This document shows, piece after piece, positions 14,360 through 21,689 of a stretch of 28,699 nucleotides of DNA (positions are counted from its first letter, which is position 1; the number at the start of each line of letters is the position of its first letter). This DNA is from Oscillospiraceae bacterium. Lineage in GTDB: Bacteria; Bacillota; Clostridia; Oscillospirales; Acutalibacteraceae. The DNA lies in assembly GCA_003526845.1 (NCBI GenBank), contig DPVM01000009.1, forward strand, positions 38,182-66,880. The letters run 5' to 3'. A program made the translations under genes and the position numbers. Under the pieces are notes generated by a model. The model was not told the origin of the DNA, did no database searches, and saw only the letters and a program-made list of their open reading frames with translations.

Positions 14360-15266
14360 TTCTTTTCGCCTCCCTCTTTACCTTTGAATTTGCAATCTGA
14401 TTTTTAATTTCCGGGACAATGAGAGTAATTGTTACAATAAGCGCACAGGCAAGTTTCATAAGGCTTGCGCTCTTGTCGCCGAAAAGTGATGCTTTAACAA
14501 CAAAGGCAACAATAATTTTATAAATAATCGAGCCGAAAACGGCAGAAATCAAACCGAGAGTAACATTGCGCTTGCCGAAAATTGCCTCGCCGATAATTAC
14601 GGCAGCAAGACCGTAAATCAAAGTGCCGTTTGAGCCTGTTTGGTCACTGAAGCCCTGATAGTGCGCCATAAGTGCGCCCGAAAGTGCAATAAGTCCGTTT
14701 GAAAGAGCAAGTCCGAAAATAAGCGAAAAATTGACATTGATTGACGACGCCTTAACCATTTCGGGATTGTCACCTGTCGCACGGATGCAAAGTCCCAAAT
14801 GTGTTTTGAAAAATACAATGACAAGAGCAAGTATCACAATGCAAACAGCCGCCGAAACGATCATAAACACAACTTTTTTCTGCGTTCCGCGCAAATCAAG
14901 CGAATTTGTCAAATCGTTAAACAGTGTGTAGTTTGAAAAGTCGAGATTAGGCTCGCCTCTGACAAGAAGATTGATTGAATAAAGCGCGCTCATTGTAATA
15001 ATGCCGGCAAGTACCGGGTGCACCTTTATTTTTATCTGCAAAAGCGCAGTAACTATACCTGCGATTGCACCTGCACAGAATGCGCCGAGAAAGCTCAAAT
15101 ATGTAAGTCCTTTTAGCGAGACAACAGCCGCAACAGCCGCACCGAAACCAAATGAGCCTTCGGTTGTAAGATCCGGAATATCCAAGATTTTAAGAGAAAT
15201 GTAAATACCCAATGCAAGAAGTCCGTAAATAAAGCCCTCTTGTATTGCTGAAATATAAACCTGCAT
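14352..15266 (-). CDS. ABC transporter permease (branched-chain amino acid type)
   Basis: A polytopic permease of 304 aa with about 8-9 hydrophobic segments. It starts with GFIYGLLALGIYISLKILDIPDLTTEGSFGFGA, a sequence style seen in LivH/BPD_transp_2 permeases that pair with PF04392-type binding proteins. GLCIRATGDNPEMVKASSIN in the middle is the conserved cytoplasmic loop that contacts the ATPase. The gene begins 57 nt after the lipoprotein gene, across a hairpin (15292-15313), and overlaps the ATPase by 8 nt. A homodimer of this protein probably forms the membrane channel. The substrate is not evident. Confidence 0.9.
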   Translation of the reverse strand: MQVYISAIQEGFIYGLLALGIYISLKILDIPDLTTEGSFGFGAAVAAVVSLKGLTYLSFLGAFCAGAIAGIVTALLQIKIKVHPVLAGIITMSALYSINLLVRGEPNLDFSNYTLFNDLTNSLDLRGTQKKVVFMIVSAAVCIVILALVIVFFKTHLGLCIRATGDNPEMVKASSINVNFSLIFGLALSNGLIALSGALMAHYQGFSDQTGSNGTLIYGLAAVIIGEAIFGKRNVTLGLISAVFGSIIYKIIVAFVVKASLFGDKSASLMKLACALIVTITLIVPEIKNQIANSKVKREAKRNA

Positions 15267-15291
15267 TAATTATATATCCTTTAACCAAATT

Positions 15292-15313
15292 TGCCTCCGC
15301 GTTGACGGAGGCA
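15292..15313 (-). other. Intercistronic hairpin between lipoprotein and permease genes
   Basis: A perfect 8-bp GC-rich stem (TGCCTCCG and complement) with a 6-nt loop. On the minus strand it is followed by AATTTGG rather than a U-run, so it is not a full terminator. Such hairpins often stabilise the upstream message, which would favour extra binding protein over membrane parts. Confidence 0.6.
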
Positions 15314-15323
15314 TAAAACGAAA

Positions 15324-16364
15324 TTATTTTATTTCATTGATTTTCTGTCCTACGCTTTTCTCAGTAGGAGTAACCAATTTAAGAGTCGGGTTTGCCTTTT
15401 GGAGAGCGGCAGCGGTTGTTGAATTGTATGTGCAATAATCAACACTGACAACAATCGACGGAATATTCTCAAGAGCCTTGCCCTGCATATACTCAACGCA
15501 CATATCGGCAGTTTTAGCTCCAATGCCCTTGTCGTCAATAGCAAGTGTTGCAAGGCATCCTGATTTAACAGTTGTTGCCGATGAGCAATATGTCGGAACG
15601 CCTGCCTCGTTGCAAACTGAAACAAGTGATTCAACGCCCTGCTGAACGATTTGGTCGTTAGGAACAAAAACGGCGTCGCATCCCTTTTTAAGGAGAATTT
15701 CTGTGCTTGATTTTACATCGTTTGCCGTGTCAACGGTTGCGATTTCATATTGAGCGCCGATTCCCTTGAAGTATTTAACTGCGGAATCAACTGTATTTTT
15801 TGCATTTACCTGTGACTCGGAATAAATAAGTCCCCATTTTTTAACATTGGGAGTAATCTGAAGTCCCATTTTAACAATATCAGAAACAGGGATTGCATTT
15901 GAAGTACCTGTTGCGAATTTATCCGGCTTGTTCATATCGGTGATAATGCCTGCCTGAACAGGTGCAGAAACTGCACAGAAGAAACATGGTGTTTCGGATT
16001 TGATGTTAACAAGAGTTTGTGTTGCTTGAGTGCCGACTGTCAAAATAGCGGAATATGAGCCGTCATCAAGCGAATTGATGATTGTTGAAAGAGATGTTGC
16101 GTCGCCCTGCGCATCCTTAAAGACGATGTTATCTTTCTTATAACCCTTTGCGACAAGTTCGTCAATAATACCGTCTGCCATATCCTTAAAAGCTCCGTTT
16201 GAGCCATCCATGGCAACAACAGCAAATTTTGCGGCGTCCTTTGACGCTCTTTCGCTGCTTGAATTATCGTTGTTTGACGAATTCGACGAGCAGCCTGCAA
16301 AAACAGCGGCAATAACGGCAACTGCCATTAATACGGACAATACTTTTTTAATTACCTTTGTCAT
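15324..16364 (-). CDS. ABC transporter substrate-binding lipoprotein (PF04392-like)
   Basis: The N-terminus is a lipoprotein signal: KK basic start, hydrophobic core, lipobox VFAGC with the acylated cysteine at C25, then a Ser/Asn-rich linker (SSNSSNNDNSSS). The mature part has the periplasmic-binding fold of the PF04392 group (ILTVGTQATQTL, CFFCAVSAPVQAGI, WGLIYSESQVNAKN, GCDAVFVPNDQIVQQG, YCSSATTVKSG). Length 346 aa. The ribosome site AAGGAGAAA lies inside the last codons of the upstream dehydrogenase, whose stop is 2 nt before this ATG. Known members with this partner set import tryptophan or other small molecules; this one cannot be assigned by sequence alone. Confidence 0.9.
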   Translation of the reverse strand: MTKVIKKVLSVLMAVAVIAAVFAGCSSNSSNNDNSSSERASKDAAKFAVVAMDGSNGAFKDMADGIIDELVAKGYKKDNIVFKDAQGDATSLSTIINSLDDGSYSAILTVGTQATQTLVNIKSETPCFFCAVSAPVQAGIITDMNKPDKFATGTSNAIPVSDIVKMGLQITPNVKKWGLIYSESQVNAKNTVDSAVKYFKGIGAQYEIATVDTANDVKSSTEILLKKGCDAVFVPNDQIVQQGVESLVSVCNEAGVPTYCSSATTVKSGCLATLAIDDKGIGAKTADMCVEYMQGKALENIPSIVVSVDYCTYNSTTAAALQKANPTLKLVTPTEKSVGQKINEIK

Positions 16365-16366
16365 AA

Positions 16367-17464
16367 TTATTTCTCCTTATTATTTGTTATATTTTCAAGC
16401 TTAATAAAAGCATTCTTAACCATATCCTGAGTAATTTCATAAGGATTATGCTCAATATCCTTCATTGCGCAAACGGCAGGGACAAGCTTATCCAAATCGG
16501 ATTGCGACATTTCAATATCCTTTAAGCAGACAGGCAAGCCGACAGATTTGTTAAAAGCATAAATCTTGTCAAACATTTCCTTATTATTATCGACAAGAAG
16601 CAGAATTAATATACCGTAGCCGACAACCTCGCCGTGCAAGTGCCTTTCTTCAATATGTCGCCATGAGGTCAAGGCGTAGAATACTGCGTGAGCAAGACCG
16701 GTGTTATAATCAATAATATGTTCCTTAGTGAGAAGAATTGACGCAATGCCGGTTGTAACAACAACCGCAAGAATAACTTGGTCGAGCGCATCGGAGGTGA
16801 CACCGTTTTCAACAGCATGCATAGCTTCTAAACCATATTGAAGAATAGGGTCGACACAAAGCCTGCTGACATTTTTGCCAAGCCAATGATAATGCACCAA
16901 ATCCTCTCCGCGTGCGCTCATTTCAGCCTCAAAATACTTGGCATACGTGTCGCCCATTCCTGCCCAAATATATCTTTTGGGGGCTTTGGCGATAACCGGC
17001 GTATAAATAAACGCATGCTTTGCCGGCGCGTCAAAAAAGTTGGGGCCTTTGAATGTGCCGTCCGGGTTATACATAATTGAAACAGCGGTTGTAGCCGCAC
17101 AGTTTGATGCAATCGTCGGGAACGTATAAACATCCTTATTAATTTCGTTTGCAAGTGCCTTGCATGTATCAAGTGCTTTTCCGCCACCGACCGCAAAAAT
17201 CATATCAGCATTGACAACCGATGGATTTGCCTTAAGCATTTCGACATTTTCAAACGAACATTCGCCGCCGTACCAGACAAAATCAACGATACTTATGCTT
17301 GAATTTGCAAGCGTCGAAATCAAATCGTCTTTAATTTTTGAAACAGCGGTTTTTCCGCCGACAACAACAGCCTTACTTCCGGAGGCTGAACAAATCTTTT
17401 CAACAAGTGACAAGCAATTGTCGCCGATTGAATAGCTCGGAAGTACAACCGAATAATTATTCAC
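16367..17464 (-). CDS. Iron-type alcohol dehydrogenase of the glycerol dehydrogenase group
   Basis: An NAD-dependent dehydrogenase fold of the GldA/glycerol-1-phosphate dehydrogenase group. The nucleotide-binding GGGKALDTCK is at 93-102, and likely metal ligands are D172 (GMGDTYAKYFEAE), H259 (GLAHAVFYAL) and H277 (HLHGEVVGYG). Length 365 aa is typical. I choose the GTG at 17464, 8 nt after AAGG; a GTG at 17473 overlaps that site. A good promoter lies just upstream. It is the first gene of an operon with the ABC importer, and its end contains the ribosome site of the lipoprotein gene. The product may act on the imported compound, but the substrate (glycerol, a diol, or another polyol or ketone) is unknown. 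Confidence 0.85.
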   Translation of the reverse strand: MNNYSVVLPSYSIGDNCLSLVEKICSASGSKAVVVGGKTAVSKIKDDLISTLANSSISIVDFVWYGGECSFENVEMLKANPSVVNADMIFAVGGGKALDTCKALANEINKDVYTFPTIASNCAATTAVSIMYNPDGTFKGPNFFDAPAKHAFIYTPVIAKAPKRYIWAGMGDTYAKYFEAEMSARGEDLVHYHWLGKNVSRLCVDPILQYGLEAMHAVENGVTSDALDQVILAVVVTTGIASILLTKEHIIDYNTGLAHAVFYALTSWRHIEERHLHGEVVGYGILILLLVDNNKEMFDKIYAFNKSVGLPVCLKDIEMSQSDLDKLVPAVCAMKDIEHNPYEITQDMVKNAFIKLENITNNKEK

Positions 17465-17493
17465 AATATTCACCTTAATTCGTAATTTTATGA

Positions 17494-17522
17494 ATTATAC
17501 CATATTTTCAAATAAATTTCAA
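17494..17522 (-). promoter_or_regulatory. Sigma-A promoter of the dehydrogenase-ABC operon
   Basis: TTGAAA (17517-17522), 17 bp, TATAAT (17494-17499), with TG one base before the -10. The leader is about 23 nt. A second, sporulation-like box (TGTCA, 15 bp, GCATAATAAA) lies just upstream at 17545-17575, overlapping the end of the arabinofuranosidase gene; it may be chance. Confidence 0.8.
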
Positions 17523-17555
17523 CCGAGTAAAGCGTTAAATCAGTTTTATTATGCA

Positions 17556-19046
17556 TTATTTGGTAAATCTGACAACATTCCAAGATAAAGGTTTAACTTC
17601 AATTTCGGCAACGGAGCCGTCAATGCTCGGCAACTCGTTTTTATGCGGTGTGACATTTTCGCCGTCAAAACCGTTGACTGCGTTTTTTTCGCAGCCGTCC
17701 ATTGATATAAACTCGATAGGCTTATAACCGTCAAAATCGAGTAAATTCAAATTAATTACTGCACTTTCATCAAGTGATTTATTAACGCAGAACAAAACAA
17801 GTTGTTCATTTTCCTCATCAAATGTTGCAATTGATTCAAGGTAAGGCACATCGGTGAATTCCTTTGAATCGTATTTTGGACAGTCGATAATCGGATTAAG
17901 AGCAACACCTCTGCCGAAATTCGACAAATGAGCAAACGGATAAAATATTGTCTGCTTAAAAGCACCGCCGCCTGTTTTGGTGAAAATAGGCGCAATTACA
18001 TTGACAAGTTGTGCAAGGCAGGCAATTTTTATTCTATCGCAATGACGAAGGAGTGTGATAAGCATTGAGCCTACAAGAAGTGCATCTTCGAAATTATAAA
18101 TATCCTCAAGACGCGGCGGAGCATAACTCCAACGCTCATACGGAGCATTGTTGCTGTGATACCAAACATTCCATTCGTCAAATGAAAGATTGATTGTTTT
18201 CTTTGAACGCTTTTTTGCCTTGACATAATCGCATGTGCAGATTACTGAATAAATAAACTCCTCAAGTTCAAGCGTTTTTGCAAGAAAGGACGGAGTATCG
18301 TCAGCCTGATTGCCATAGTATTGATGGAGCGAAACATAATCAACGCTGTCATACGCAATATCAAGAGCCGTTGCCTCCCAGTCACCGAAAGTCGGCGAAT
18401 TTCTGCTTGACGAGCCGCAAAGAACTGTTTCAATGGAATTATCTGTCCATTTCATCATTTTTGAGGCCTCGTTGGCAATTTTTCCGTAATCGGCAGCGGT
18501 TTTTGCTCCCATTTGCCATCTACCGTCCATCTCGTTGCCGAGGCACCAAAGCTTAACGCCCCATGGTTCCTTGTAACCGTGCTTAATTCTCAAATCAGCC
18601 CAAGCTGAATTTGACGGATGATTCATATATTCAACAAGATTGCGTGCCTCTTCAGGTCCGCGTGTGCCGAGGTTGACAGCCATCATACACTCTGCGCCGG
18701 CTTTTGAGCACCATTTCATAAACTCGTTTGTGCCGAAACTATTAGGCTCGGTAGTTCCCCACGCCAAATCAAGGCGATTGGGTCTGTTCTCAACAGGTCC
18801 GACACCGTCCTCCCAATTATAGCCGGATACAAAGTTTCCGCCGGGATAGCGGACTATAGGCACATTGAGCTCATTTACAAGTTTGATGACATCCGTTCTG
18901 AATCCGTTTTCATCCGAAAGAGGGTTACCCGGGTCATAAATTCCGCCATAAACAGCTCTGCCGAGATGTTCGATAAACGAGCCGTAAATTCTTTTGTCGA
19001 TTTCGCCGACTTTGAATTCCCTTGCAAGAGTGATTTTTGCTTTCAT
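17556..19046 (-). CDS. abfA: Alpha-L-arabinofuranosidase, GH51
   Basis: Removes arabinose side chains from arabinoxylan or arabinan oligosaccharides. The acid/base glutamate is E172 in CLGNEMDG and the nucleophile E291 in LSFDEWNVWY; in the well-studied Geobacillus enzyme they are E175 and E294, so spacing agrees. Other family marks are IYGSFIEHLGRAVYGGIYDP, RYPGGNFVSGYNWEDG and HQYYG. No signal peptide is present, so the enzyme is cytoplasmic and acts on imported oligosaccharides. The length of 496 aa is typical. The ATG at 19046 is 6 nt after AAAGGA. Last gene of the operon; no clear terminator follows. Confidence 0.96.
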   Translation of the reverse strand: MKAKITLAREFKVGEIDKRIYGSFIEHLGRAVYGGIYDPGNPLSDENGFRTDVIKLVNELNVPIVRYPGGNFVSGYNWEDGVGPVENRPNRLDLAWGTTEPNSFGTNEFMKWCSKAGAECMMAVNLGTRGPEEARNLVEYMNHPSNSAWADLRIKHGYKEPWGVKLWCLGNEMDGRWQMGAKTAADYGKIANEASKMMKWTDNSIETVLCGSSSRNSPTFGDWEATALDIAYDSVDYVSLHQYYGNQADDTPSFLAKTLELEEFIYSVICTCDYVKAKKRSKKTINLSFDEWNVWYHSNNAPYERWSYAPPRLEDIYNFEDALLVGSMLITLLRHCDRIKIACLAQLVNVIAPIFTKTGGGAFKQTIFYPFAHLSNFGRGVALNPIIDCPKYDSKEFTDVPYLESIATFDEENEQLVLFCVNKSLDESAVINLNLLDFDGYKPIEFISMDGCEKNAVNGFDGENVTPHKNELPSIDGSVAEIEVKPLSWNVVRFTK

Positions 19047-19057
19047 ACATTTTCCTT

Positions 19058-20578
19058 TCAATTATTTACATGTTTGAAAACGGCATAATCGGTACCGTCC
19101 GAAATTTTTTCATAATCGCTGTCATGGTTGACAGAAATATACAGCGGCACCTCAACGCCTTTTTCTATAATCAAATATGTAAATTTATATTTATTTAAAA
19201 AGTCTTTGTAATATGACTTGCCGCGCAATATATTATAATACTCCGTCATATAATCAAAGTCATGATTTGCTTCAACAACAAACGAATCGGCTCTTGCGTC
19301 GATATATGTTTTGTAGCCCTTAAATTCAAGATAGCCGCCTGAATTAAAGCCGTTGAACAAAACTATATCTGTGCCGGATTTTTTTGAGTCATTTTCTATG
19401 GCCTCAACGGCAGTGTCAAGCTCCTCGGTTTCTTCATTTGCACCGTTTGTCTGAACATAATCGACAAATTTAGCGGTATTGTCGACAATGGCATAACCGT
19501 AAATTGCAATTAAAAGGCCTACCAACACGCACAAAAAGATTTTGCTTGATTTTTTCGATTCGGACTTCTCATTCTTTTTCGACAAAGTAAGCTTTTTAAA
19601 ATCGGCATTATCCAAATAATAAAGCATTGTCGGATAAGCGGCGATAATAAAATACGGAATAAGTTTCATATACATCATTGCCATTGCGCCTGTTCCGAGT
19701 GTTAGGAGTGCAAATCGCAAATTCGTTTTGCCCTTTTTATGGAAAACATACACAGCGGCAACGGCAAGTACAATGCAAAATGTGCCGAAACCGTTAAAGG
19801 ACATAGAAAGTTTAAGCGGCTGAAGCTCAATGATAAAATCGTTTACCTTGTTTCCGACCGAAGCGGTGAAAATAAAGGTCAAACCCTTATAGCCGTACGG
19901 AGTAATCAAACCGCAAACACCCATAGCAACAGCAGTTATTATGAGCGGCAAAATTTTTGCGCACGAAATGCTTTTGCCTTTAATTTTAATCGGCAGTGCA
20001 TTTGCAAAATAAGGAAGCATCATTATAAACAGCATTGTCCACATTGACGCATGAAGATTAACCGTCAGCACCGACAGAAACGGCAGCACAATCAAATATT
20101 TGAAATTGCCCGAACGGACATAGCTTTCAAGCATAATGAGTTCAATAAGGATTATGCAATAAGTGAAAATCTGCGGTCTCGGCACCATGCAAAGCGCAAT
20201 CATATATGCATTTGCAATGAGTGTGACAAGTGTGGTGACGAGCCTGCGATTTGTCATCATTGTGCAGAATTTATATAACAGGAGCGAAAACGCAATATAC
20301 ATCACAATGACTATAAGTGACAATCCGATAACGCCGAGCGCCGAATACAACTTATAAAAAATTATATCCGACAGCCATTGCTGAACAACAAGGTCCATGT
20401 TTGAATGCATTGTTAAGAAATCCTTTGTCGGGATTCCGTTATTGCAAATATATTCGCCGGTTTTAATTATCCAATATGTATCGGAATCAACGCTGAAATT
20501 AACAAAAAGCAGCGGCACAATAATCGGCATTAAAAAGTAGAGTGTGTTTCTGATTTTTTTTGATTTTATTTTATCCAT
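19058..20578 (-). CDS. Polytopic membrane protein, GT-C glycosyltransferase-like, function unknown
   Basis: A 506-residue protein with roughly 11-12 hydrophobic segments and a hydrophilic C-terminal domain of about 130 residues (from about 375), outside the last membrane helix. The first loop contains VDSDTYWIIKTGEYI and, further on, VVQQWLSDIIFYKLYSALG. An acidic pair early in the first extracytoplasmic loop and an aromatic-rich follow-up are the layout of GT-C transferases using polyprenyl-phosphate sugars, though I cannot name the family. The ATG at 20578 has GGAG 5 nt upstream, within the 10-nt gap after the GH43 gene. It sits between two cytoplasmic glycosidases, which is unexpected for such a protein; a role in surface glycan assembly is only an inference. 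Confidence 0.7.
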   Translation of the reverse strand: MDKIKSKKIRNTLYFLMPIIVPLLFVNFSVDSDTYWIIKTGEYICNNGIPTKDFLTMHSNMDLVVQQWLSDIIFYKLYSALGVIGLSLIVIVMYIAFSLLLYKFCTMMTNRRLVTTLVTLIANAYMIALCMVPRPQIFTYCIILIELIMLESYVRSGNFKYLIVLPFLSVLTVNLHASMWTMLFIMMLPYFANALPIKIKGKSISCAKILPLIITAVAMGVCGLITPYGYKGLTFIFTASVGNKVNDFIIELQPLKLSMSFNGFGTFCIVLAVAAVYVFHKKGKTNLRFALLTLGTGAMAMMYMKLIPYFIIAAYPTMLYYLDNADFKKLTLSKKNEKSESKKSSKIFLCVLVGLLIAIYGYAIVDNTAKFVDYVQTNGANEETEELDTAVEAIENDSKKSGTDIVLFNGFNSGGYLEFKGYKTYIDARADSFVVEANHDFDYMTEYYNILRGKSYYKDFLNKYKFTYLIIEKGVEVPLYISVNHDSDYEKISDGTDYAVFKHVNN

Positions 20579-20588
20579 GGTTTCTCCG

Positions 20589-21503
20589 TTACTTTCCAAA
20601 ATGATTTACAAGCCTGCTGTATTCCTCATCGCTTATTTGAAGAACTGACGCATGGCGCGGTGTAAATGCAAGTGAATAATCCTTTTCATTAATCGGCAGA
20701 TACGTTTTGAAATCCTCGGTCTGCTGCATAAAGTATCGATTGTCACAATACATATCCATAACCATAACGAAGGCATCCGTGCCGTTGATGCGATACATAC
20801 AATTACCCTCGACATGATGATCGGTGCAGGCAACCGTGTTATTCTCACATTCGCGATACGGGCCGGTCAATTTGTCGGCAACAACCTGACAAATTGTTTT
20901 TTCACATTCATCCTTATAGCACATATAATATTTGCCGTTAAACTCCACAATATCGGCATCTATGGCATCCTTGCCGCTTTTCGGAGCAAAAAGCTCCGCA
21001 GGCTCGGTAAATGATTTAAAATCATCAGTATATGAATACCAAATTGAAAGTGCCTTGTCGCTGCCGTTATTATGCACCGAATAATAGACAAAATATTTAC
21101 CCTCTTCTTTATCGTAAATAGCCTCGGGTGCCCAAATTTTGTCGGCATTTTTTGTTGAGTCAAAGATATGAAAATCAACCGCCGTTTCATCGTACCAATT
21201 GATTAAATCGTCAGACCTCCAAGTTACGATGCCATGGTTGGAATCCCATCCGAGAGAAGATTTCATATCGGTTGCGATAATATAATATCCTCCATTTTCG
21301 TTGCGAAGAATGAACGGATCGCGCATACATTTTGTGCCTTTTTTCTGAATAATAACGGGATTGCCGCCGTTAATCGGCGTAAAATTATATCCGTCGTCGG
21401 AAAGAGCAAAGCAAATGCGCTCTCTTTCAGGCTCATTACCTGTAAAATAGCAAAAAAGGTATTTGCCGAATTGTGATTTTTTGGGTTTTGCGTAATTTTG
21501 CAT
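20589..21503 (-). CDS. Glycoside hydrolase, GH43-like (arabinanase/xylosidase type)
   Basis: A five-bladed propeller glycosidase by motif content. Candidate catalytic residues are D62 in MRDPFILR (general base), D184 in IDADIVEFNGKYYM (pKa modulator) and E232 in HHVEGNCMYR (general acid). WAPEAIYD at about 125-131 is the usual substrate-shelf motif. No signal peptide is visible, so it acts inside the cell. The length of 304 aa is that of a bare catalytic domain. I start at the ATG at 21503, 6 nt after GGAG; an ATG at 21515 lacks a site. First gene of the operon with the membrane protein and the GH51 enzyme, consistent with breakdown of arabinose-containing hemicellulose oligosaccharides. Confidence 0.88.
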   Translation of the reverse strand: MQNYAKPKKSQFGKYLFCYFTGNEPERERICFALSDDGYNFTPINGGNPVIIQKKGTKCMRDPFILRNENGGYYIIATDMKSSLGWDSNHGIVTWRSDDLINWYDETAVDFHIFDSTKNADKIWAPEAIYDKEEGKYFVYYSVHNNGSDKALSIWYSYTDDFKSFTEPAELFAPKSGKDAIDADIVEFNGKYYMCYKDECEKTICQVVADKLTGPYRECENNTVACTDHHVEGNCMYRINGTDAFVMVMDMYCDNRYFMQQTEDFKTYLPINEKDYSLAFTPRHASVLQISDEEYSRLVNHFGK

Positions 21504-21561
21504 TGTATTCTCCATAGATTTTCAAATTAACGCGCAGAGCAAAAAGCACCGCTCTAAATTA

Positions 21562-21590
21562 ATTTTACCATTAAAAATAATTAATTACAA
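21562..21590 (-). promoter_or_regulatory. Promoter of the GH43-GH51 operon
   Basis: TTGTAA (21585-21590), 17 bp, TAAAAT (21562-21567). The leader is about 50 nt. The surrounding sequence has repeated TTAATTA/TAATTAA elements at 21561-21609, possible operator material, but too AT-rich to call. Confidence 0.6.
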
Positions 21591-21611
21591 CATAATTAGG
21601 AAATTAATTAC

Positions 21612-21650
21612 AAAAAATCCGCAGACGATACAAAATATCAACTGCGGATT
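21612..21650 (-). terminator. Terminator of glmS
   Basis: Stem AATCCGCAG with perfect complement (21616-21624 and 21642-21650), an inner GATA/TATC pairing, then six T on the minus strand, 39 nt after the glmS stop. Confidence 0.88.
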
Positions 21651-21689
21651 GAATTTAACAATAACCAAGCATTCAAGCATATAAACAGT

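Noticed and set aside
13562..16364. Naming the ABC genes trpXYZ because trpS is in the window
   Set aside because: There is no tryptophan T-box before the operon, trpS is 10 kb away on the other strand, and the first gene is a polyol-type dehydrogenase. The substrate is left open.
16367..16385. Independent promoter or leader for the substrate-binding lipoprotein
   Set aside because: The upstream dehydrogenase stop is only 2 nt before the ATG, and the ribosome site is inside that gene, so the lipoprotein is cotranscribed and coupled.
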